From Ophiosphaerella korrae (lineage: Eukaryota > Ascomycota > Dothideomycetes > Pleosporales > Phaeosphaeriaceae), in NCBI GenBank assembly GCA_028456385.1, contig JALNQF010000134.1:1-64000 (forward strand): DNA of 64,000 nucleotides, in the 5' to 3' direction. A program made the position numbers and the translations under genes. Shown in pieces: positions 57,410 through 64,000 of this stretch; the first letter of the stretch is position 1; each line of letters begins with the position of its first letter. The notes below the pieces were generated by a model that was not told the origin of the DNA, ran no database searches, and saw nothing but the letters and a program-made list of their open reading frames with translations.

Positions 57410-60314
57410 ATGCCGAGCCAACAGCCTGACCAAGGTACTTCAACGAAGCTTCTCTCCGAATCCCCAGGGTGGAACGCTCTACAGACGCTCAAGTCTTGCC
57501 TGTCGGGTAGACTTGTGGTGTTTGCGCCGGATCGGCGTCCCAGCCGCAGACCGAGCAGATTCGAAAACGATGTCGCTTTCTTCGAAGACGATTTGCGGTA
57601 TATCTTCAATGCCAAACCCGTCGCTGTTAGCCTCCCAGAGAAAGATCACAGCGACATGGACAGCATGGCACTGGATGTTCTCGAGTCTTTGAATGATATT
57701 GTCAGCAGTGATTTAGTTAAGCTACAGGAAACGGGAGACATGCGTGAATTCGATCCGCGTGAGGACGAAAGCTCGAAAGCTCGCCAAGTTACAAGCTTTG
57801 CCAAATACGAACGGATAAGCGCCATGATGTGCTGCTTGCAAACCCGCCCCGAAGCTCAGTTCAGCCTGGTAGCTGGCCTAGATCCCACGCTGTTCACGTT
57901 ACCCCCAAATGGGCATGGAAAGGTGGTAAAGGGTCGCGCGAAAAGATGGAGAGCTTTCTTGGACCGCCTGGCGGCCGACGCAGAAATATCGCAGGGCTTG
58001 CAAATTATTTCACTACAGGCGATCGGTATACCGACTGAGGAGCTTACGGATAACGAGGGAGACGTGCTTGAGAGGCGCGCAGGTGTGGTGATTGATGCAA
58101 TGTTCAGAGAGTTTCGGCAGCTTAGCTGTGCGACTGTGAAAACGCACGAAGTTAAGCTGAGGCTGTCGGGATTGTATACCGGCCCGCCTATGTCCTTCCT
58201 TGAAATGTTCGTGTCTTGTTGTGCGGGCGAGAAGTGGCACGAGGCTAAGTGCGGCTCGTTTCCGTAAGTTAATCTCCACCATACAAACGCTCGCTGCCAC
58301 GCTCTAACATATACGGCTCAGAGTTGAAATTGATAAGAGAGGAAAGGAGAGCTTCTGCGCCATCATTCCTCGAGCGGTGGAAGAAGCTAAAATACTCCAT
58401 CTATATGTTAGCCAACAGGGAATTTTTAACGTCACAGATATGTTTCCCGCCACACTCTCGACTTCGTCCAAACTCACGTCAAAGGCGCTCAAGGACCTGC
58501 TTCGTGAAAAGGTTTTTGGCCATCTGACCTTGGAAGACTACAAGAATGGAGCAATGGGTAAGAAGGTCGGTCTCAGAGAGAAGGCAAGGATCGCACTCAT
58601 GCTCGCGAGATGTTTATTGGAGTTCTTTGATGAGGACATCGAACTCGCATCGCACAGCTGGGCCCCAGAGCAGATATTCTTCGTCAACCCTCCGACTTCC
58701 GATGCAGTGCGAGGCGACCTTTACGTTTCTCTCAAACCAAGACTTTTCGAGATTAGACCAGTCGATTTGCTCGAAGAATTCAGGGCCGGCAACCCAACTT
58801 TGCTTTCGTTCGCCAGGCTGATGTTAGAGATCGAGCTGGGTGAGGAGATACAGATGAATATTCGTCCTACAAATAAAGACAACGAAAGTAGCTGGGCGAC
58901 CCTGTGCGACTTGGTTGAACAGAGTTCGAAACACGGAGGAAATGTTCAGTATCTAAAGGCCGTGGAAGGTTGTCTGCATTTGTGCGATAACTTGCCAAAA
59001 TCCAAAAACCGCGCAACTGGCTCTGCGGCAAGGAAGGTGTTGAGGAGGGCCATTTATGAAAAGATCATCCGAAAGCTCGAAATCATAGTGAACCCTCAAA
59101 ATTTGAAGCGGAGGCGACAACACTCAGTCTCTGAGTACCCACAGGCCAAGAAACCGACAATCACGTCGCAACTTGGGATTGACTCAACTTCGAGTTTCCA
59201 GAATTCAGCCATGACAATTCCGACTCAGGTGGAGGAGCTAGATTCACGCACATTTGATTCGTTCCACGCGGGAAAGCTTATCAATCCCGAAGATTGGCTC
59301 GAGGACATTAAGCGAATCAGCCGCTACATAGCCAAGATCAAGCACAAGAACTTTGCAAGCGCAGAATCGCGGCCGGTTCGGATTGCGATCCTGGATTCGG
59401 GGTGCAACCTCGAGGCGCAGTACTTTCAAGATGACGAAGGATCCCAACGCGAGGCCAGAATTGTAGATTGGAAAGATTTTGTCCACGAGTCTGAAGCAAA
59501 AGTAGATGTATTTGGCCACGGCACGTTCATGGCAATGCTTTTGATTGAGACTGCTCCACTTGCTGAGCTATATGTTGCACGAGTTGCAGAGAATACCACC
59601 CAACTCATCGGGATGGAAGGTAATATAGGCAGAGTGGGTCTCTCTTCTTTTCCCGTCAACCATCATAGTTGTAGCAAAACTAACCTTGGCGCCCACTAGG
59701 CAATTCGATGGGCTGGTATCGAATGCAACGCCGATATAATATCCATGTCCTTCGGAGTAACCGATGGCGATGGAGACATCAAGCAGGCCATCTTGGAAGT
59801 CCGAAAAGAGCGAAAGGACAGTGTTATATTCTTGGCCAGCGCCGGCAACTCGGGACCGCACGAGGACATTGCCCTTCCGGCACGGTACGAGGGCGTTACG
59901 TCGATCCGGGCGACCGACTGCATGGGAACCGTCGCTAGCACCAACCCCACGACCGATTGGCTAGGCGCGATTTCGTTCGCCACCTTCGGTGACAATATTC
60001 CCGCTCGATTTCGAGACTATAATCCAGAGGTCTGCAAGCCAGGATCATCTGTATCCACAGCGATAGCGGCAGGGATTGCGGCTACTATGCTCTCATACGT
60101 GTGTTTACTTCGGCTACTGTTTCCCAACACTATTAGCGAAGATGACGTCAAGAAAGTGCGGACGGTCAAGGGGATTCAAGATCTCTTCCTCACACTCTCG
60201 ACCGATGTGGGCAATCGGGTGCGGTTCATCAATCTAGTCAAATTCTTCGCAGATCGGGAGACAAACTTCCGCAGACTCTGTGCTATCGTAGAATGCATAG
60301 GCAAGGCTACATGA
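57410..60314 (+). CDS. DUF7580-like / S8 subtilisin protease, HET-Q2-like
   Basis: Exons 57410-58263, 58322-59633 and 59700-60314 give about 926 residues. Introns have GTAAGT/CTAAC/CAG and GTGGGT/CTAAC/TAG signals and keep frame. The N-terminal two-thirds is a helical region resembling the fungal DUF7580 type, without a signal peptide, so the enzyme is probably cytoplasmic. The C-terminal third is a subtilisin domain with a complete triad: Asp643 in ILDSGC, His684 in GHGTFMA, Ser839 in PGSSVSTAIAAG, and an oxyanion Asn in SAGNSG. In Podospora the HET-Q2 subtilase cleaves a gasdermin-like partner to trigger cell death. Here a gasdermin-like gene converges from the other side 174 bp away. The ATG at 57410 is the first in frame. 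Confidence 0.83.
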
Positions 60315-60488
60315 GGGAGTACATGTCATTCCGAGAGCAAAATAGCTCATGATGGAACGATGGAAGTCGGTAAAGAAGAAAAAAAGCTGGTCAGCGAGAA
60401 ATTGGCCCCTTAAGGGAGACTGGAGAAAGATACAACGCGCCATGGCGCTGCTCAACATGGACGCGATTCAACTGAAGGGGCCGGGCGA

Positions 60489-61310
60489 TCATGCCGAAAT
60501 CCAATAGTTATCACCTCCGGCGTCATGTTGATAAACCTCAACTTTCCCCTCGAAACTTTCCCGGAGGACATGGGGAGTTACTTGGACACATTCAAAGCCG
60601 GAGCCATCATCCACCGTCATGAAAGCCTTGCGGTGGGAAAAGAGCTCTTCTTCTACTTCCCCGTCTCCCTTTGTGCGTATGACGTGCACTCGATACGCGA
60701 AGACAATGCCCGGCGCGGTTGCGTACGAGTCGCCCACTGACCTCGTCACTTGCGCATTTGTCTCGCCTCCAACCGTCAAAGGAACAGCACCGGTGGGGTC
60801 ACTTACAGAAGCAGAGCTTTGTCCAGTGATGGTGGTCTCGGCCGTTGTCGATACGGTGAATGATGTCTTGGCGATGCGTATGCCTGTAATGATGAAGATG
60901 GGTTTACGGCGGAGGAAACCTGAATTGATGTATCTCTGTATATCGGGCACGTTTGTAATTGATTTTAAGCTGCCTTTGCTCAGCTCGCGATCAAACGACC
61001 ATACCTCGTGATCTACCATGCCAAAGTCGCGATTGAAGGCCACATCGGCCGATGCGCCAATCGAAGCTGATGCTACCTGGAGAAAATTGGCCCACAGCTT
61101 CAGCCCGGCGACGGTGCCGGCTCCTCTATGGTGTTCGTGGTTCGCTTCTTCGATGCTCCTTTCGGGCGGAAGCTCGAGATCGGCCGGCAGCCCGTTGCCC
61201 TTTGAGGCGAGGATAAGCGTGGGCCGCAACAGGTCTTTGAGAATGGTTCCGAGACGGATTGGACCGTCTCTTCGAAAGGTAAAATCCGGGGCCAGGAACC
61301 AGAACGGCAT
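60489..61310 (-). CDS. Gasdermin-like protein (RCD-1/HET-Q1 class), putative
   Basis: An intact single-exon frame of 273 codons, the usual length of fungal gasdermin-like proteins (about 250-280). Features I associate with that family: an N-terminal short hydrophobic start, then PIRLGTILKDLLRP; the central PIFIITGIRIAKTSFTV strand; an amphipathic Ser/Thr-rich hairpin region (STTAETTITGQSSASVSD); PGIVFAYRVHVIRTK; and a short C-terminal segment after about residue 225 that could be removed by protease. No signal peptide or stable transmembrane helix. Such proteins permeabilise membranes after cleavage. Genomic adjacency to a subtilase supports the call. The family assignment is from recognition and context and is not certain; a lectin-like or unknown beta protein is the alternative. 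Confidence 0.65.
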   Translation of the reverse strand: MPFWFLAPDFTFRRDGPIRLGTILKDLLRPTLILASKGNGLPADLELPPERSIEEANHEHHRGAGTVAGLKLWANFLQVASASIGASADVAFNRDFGMVDHEVWSFDRELSKGSLKSITNVPDIQRYINSGFLRRKPIFIITGIRIAKTSFTVSTTAETTITGQSSASVSDPTGAVPLTVGGETNAQVTRSVGDSYATAPGIVFAYRVHVIRTKGDGEVEEELFSHRKAFMTVDDGSGFECVQVTPHVLRESFEGKVEVYQHDAGGDNYWISA

Positions 61311-61860
61311 ATTAGCGATGAGGCAGGCTGATTTGCGGATAGGCCGCCGGGAGGACCGCTGCGAGGACGGTGAGCAGAAAGCTGGGCCGGGCTGCTATAT
61401 AGCTATGCCATTTACCCCGCTCCCGCCCTTGTCAAAAAAAGCAACGGATGGATCCAGCACCGCCTCACTCGCCTTGTCGCAATAGAACCCCCAGCTCTTG
61501 CACTCATCGCAAATAAGTGCACATCGCTCCCCAACGTTCCCAGCTGCACATGGGGAGTGAGCAGCAACAGCCGCAAATTAATCGTGCTGGCGTCTGACTC
61601 CAGCTCGGATATCCGCCCTCTCGGTTAACTGCGAAAGTGGCTTTTTCAGCACGGACGCAAAACAACGCGTCGCGCAGTCTCCTACCTTTGACTCCTGTGC
61701 ACTCAACTTAGCTCTTTTCCTATAGTAAAACTTGATAACTGATGCTCCTGAGTCTTCTGGTCAATACTGGCTGACCAAAAATTGCCAAGACCAAGATTTC
61801 AGCTTACTACGCCGCCGCCCGAGCTGGAGTTGTGCGTTAATATAATCACGCCAGAGGTCA
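61311..61860. other. Upstream region of the gasdermin-like gene
   Basis: No gene is seen. The plus-strand frame reaching into this region is antisense to the gasdermin-like gene. The promoter of that gene should lie here. Confidence 0.4.
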
Positions 61861-62240
61861 AGAAAATGGCCAATTTCACTCAACAACGATTCAACGCCAT
61901 GTTACGCGCGAGACTGGGATGAAGACGCATCGCGCGCCAGTCAAAGAACTCCATGCAGACCGTTAGAGACATGACCGTCGTGAATACCTCTGTATGCAGC
62001 TTGAGCTTCGTCTAGCGTCACGAGACTAGCACTTTGTCTTCTGGTGCGACAAGATCCACTACATGATTGGTCCAAAATACCAGCAAAGTATTAAAAGAGA
62101 TGCTGGAGAAGAAGCTAAGTAGGACCCATCAAATATTTCAAATGAGAAAGATGATAAACCTGATCCAGACCTTCAACACCACTTCCATATGTTCTGTGTA
62201 TTAGGATTTGACCGAGAGCTATGGTGCAAGGCAGAGGTAG
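61861..62240 (+). pseudogene. Tc1/mariner transposase remnant
   Basis: Fragments of a transposase are readable in shifting frames: FWCDKIHYMIGPKYQQSIKR near 62040 and NEKDDKPDPDLQHHFHMFCV near 62145. There are stops and no complete domain. Confidence 0.55.
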
Positions 62241-62279
62241 TGGGGGTGGGTCCCGGGCGGCAGGGGTCAAGCGATACCT

Positions 62280-62772
62280 CTTCTACTCGCCGCACCTTGG
62301 CCGTGGACAGCCAACGACCGATTTTATCAACTTTTCACGCGTTTTTTTCGCCACGCCGCAATGTTTTCGCGATACCGAAGTTACAGCCATGTCGAGAAGC
62401 GTATCGAGCTCTGCATAGCGTCTTTAGACGCGTCAAAAAAACCTAATTTTGCACAGTTATCGCGCGATTACAAGGTGCCAGTCAAGCGACTAGAGCGCCG
62501 ACTCAAAGGCGTCGACTCAAAAATCTCGCGCCCAGCTGCAGTAGACGCGCGCATTGAAAAGGATGCTGAGAAGGTCGCGCGCGCTGCGGCAAGGAAGTAC
62601 AAGGCTGACCAACAACGCATTGCAGACCAGCGCCTCAGCGCGCAGCAGTAGTCTCCAAATTGTAGCTTCAATTTACATCTACGTTGCGCAATTATAACTC
62701 TTGCAAGACAAATTTGCATACAAATCGGTCGTTGAGCTGTCCACGGCCAATGTGCGGAGCGAGTAAGAACCG
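62280..62772. mobile_element. Pogo-like TIR element with Psq helix-turn-helix fragment
   Basis: Imperfect inverted ends of about 50 bp (core TTGGCCGTGGACAGC...AACGACCGAT at 62297-62323 and 62724-62757 in reverse). Inside, 62361-62651 encodes 96 codons with a Psq/CENP-B-like helix-turn-helix (LDASKKPNFAQLSRDYKVPV) and a basic tail, so it is an N-terminal transposase fragment. It lies against the end of a TPR pseudogene. Confidence 0.6.
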
Positions 62773-63600
62773 CCTCCCGCCGTGCCAGCGTCCGCCTGCT
62801 TGTGGATTCCGCCTCGTCGTACTTGGCCTGGTTGTTCAGCGCGAGCGCCAAGTTGCGAGCGCCCAAGCAGCTGTTTTTGTAGAGCCGGCGCTTGCGCCAA
62901 ATCGTCCATCTCTTCCGCTTTGCTATATCGCTCTATCGAGCGGAGTTCAAGGTTGTACATAGCTGTTGCCTGGTTTGGATGGCCTTCTGGCGTCGCATCG
63001 ACAGCATGCCGGGTGACTCGAATTGCTCCGCCAGGGTCAGCCAATGCATCTGTTTTTGGATATTTCTCTTCACAGTAAAGCCAGAGATTATTTAAGTGCC
63101 CTGGCAGATATAGATAATCTTCTGGGGTTGCTTTGTTAACTAGGCGTGTAAGCTGGATCGCTTCTTCGAGGTCGGCCATGGCCCCTTCTCTCAAATATTT
63201 CAGTCTGAGTTGCCGTCCAAGCTGAGTTACCGCGGCCAGGTGGACTATATGGCTATCCGGAGTCATATCAACAGCCTCGCTCGTGAGCTAGATTGCTTCT
63301 ATAATGTCAGCGACTACCTAAGTTCTCGAATACCAAACGTAGAGTTGATCCCCAAGGAATAGTACGTTGATTGGCCGGTCTAGGTTGTCTTTAGGGATCG
63401 CCTTCACGGCTTGTTGAGTCAGCTAGATGGCTTCTTTAAGATTGGCCATGGCGCCTATCCTTATGTAATGGACTGGTGCCCAGTATTCTCCTCGGCGGAT
63501 AAAGCCTCGGTGCACGGATGCATCCTCAAGAGCCTCATCTCGCATCACCAAAGCTTAGCACCTGATCCGGACTAGGTCCGGCGATCAGGGGCAGATGTAA
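62760..63600 (-). pseudogene. TPR protein fragment (CHAT/NLR-associated type), disrupted
   Basis: Minus-strand repeats of two TPR styles: the AMADLEEAIQLTRLVNKATP type found in fungal TPR-CHAT proteins (63050-63450), and ALALNNQAKYDEAES..RTLARREAVL of kinesin-light-chain style (about 62765-62860) in another frame. Stops such as EAI-TAG-LT sit where EAIQLT is expected, each one C-to-T change from CAG. No CHAT domain is present; the pogo-like element abuts the truncated end. Confidence 0.7.
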
Positions 63601-63689
63601 AATTGCACTTCGTAGCAGTAGATAGCTCTTTACCAAATTCATCTCGTTTCAAACCAGCCAAAAGCCAGCTACGGCAAGCCTCTTACAAC

Positions 63690-63900
63690 TTCCGTAGCCT
63701 TCTCGCCCGGCTCGACCCGTCTAGGTTTGAGTTCAGATAGTAATTGGATAACCTACAATTCTAAAAATATATTATAGTTGCCATCAGAATATCGACCGTT
63801 ATGTTCCACAAGGTCTAGTGATATTAGCGGCGTTGGTACACAGCATGGGGGGACATGGATACGCAAGCTCAATGCGTCCCAAGGCATTGCAACATTGTCA
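63690..63900 (+). pseudogene. C-terminal tail of a WD40 NLR
   Basis: The plus strand reads VAFSPGSTRLGLSSDSNWIT and then NIL-stop-LPSEYRPLCS, matching the last WD40 unit and the tail (NILWLPPEYRPS) of the NLRs at 0.4 and 52.6 kb. A TGG (Trp) has become TAG. The rest of the gene is absent, so this is a relic. Confidence 0.72.
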
Positions 63901-64000
63901 TCATTATTATTTCCTATCATATATTTACAATCCTCTCTATTCCATAGAGGGCAGGAAACCAGCAAGCACATATACTTGAGAATCTGTCACGTCGAAACCT

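Noticed and set aside
61018..61485. Plus-strand frame of 155 codons
   Set aside because: Mostly antisense to the gasdermin-like gene and without a recognisable domain.
1..64000. tRNA and rRNA genes
   Set aside because: GGTTCGA-like strings (for example near 28361) occur within transposon copies and lack paired acceptor and anticodon arms; no convincing RNA gene was found.

Overview
The window is nuclear DNA of a filamentous ascomycete (Pezizomycotina, probably Dothideomycetes; genus not resolved). Genes carry short spliceosomal introns of 50-71 nt with fungal branch points (CTAAC, CTGAC). The domain types (HET, NACHT-WD40, NB-ARC-TPR, UstYa/DUF3328, DUF7580-subtilase) are typical of that subphylum. 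Transposon-derived tracts show C-to-T nonsense changes resembling repeat-induced point mutation (RIP). I saw no tRNA, rRNA or CRISPR.

Layout. 0.4-4.2 kb: a HET-NACHT-WD40 gene (minus) with eight near-identical WD40 units. 5.4-6.8 kb: a broken WD40 relative interrupted by a TIR element. 7-17.4 kb: transposon land (hAT remnant, Harbinger-type MITE, several copies of a TGTCAGAT-ended family, minisatellites). 17.9-20.1 kb: a Myb-like gene and an adenine deaminase gene. 20.6-23.1 kb: a mariner transposase pseudogene carrying nested elements. 23.4-26.8 kb: a NACHT-WD40 gene with a short Gly/Asn-rich N-terminus. 29.2-34.3 kb: an unusual chimeric gene, HET / broken NB-ARC start / end of a PNP domain / complete NB-ARC / about 18 TPRs. 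35-39.2 kb: a LINE fragment split by a MITE and a hAT element, itself holding another MITE. 42.1-43.3 kb: an F-box-like gene. 44.1-49.8 kb: a decayed cluster with a flavin monooxygenase, a rhodopsin-like membrane protein, a UstYa-like oxidase and a small secreted Kex2-type repeat precursor. 50-52.6 kb: AT-rich repeat debris. 52.6-61.3 kb: a C2H2-NACHT-WD40 NLR, a DUF7580-subtilase protease and a gasdermin-like protein in one compact block. 61.9-64 kb: transposon fragments, a TPR pseudogene and a WD40-NLR tail.

How it fits together. Four apparently complete NLR-type genes and at least three NLR- or TPR-like fragments in 64 kb make this an immune or allorecognition island. The most coherent unit is the NLR / subtilase / gasdermin block. 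The protease and pore-former candidates resemble the Podospora HET-Q2/HET-Q1 pair, and the NLR shares a 221-bp intergenic region with the protease. Secondary candidates are the chimeric HET-PNP-NB-ARC-TPR gene and the RiPP- or pheromone-like cluster. All exon models are read by eye from splice motifs and frame continuity, and family calls are from recognition, not searches.
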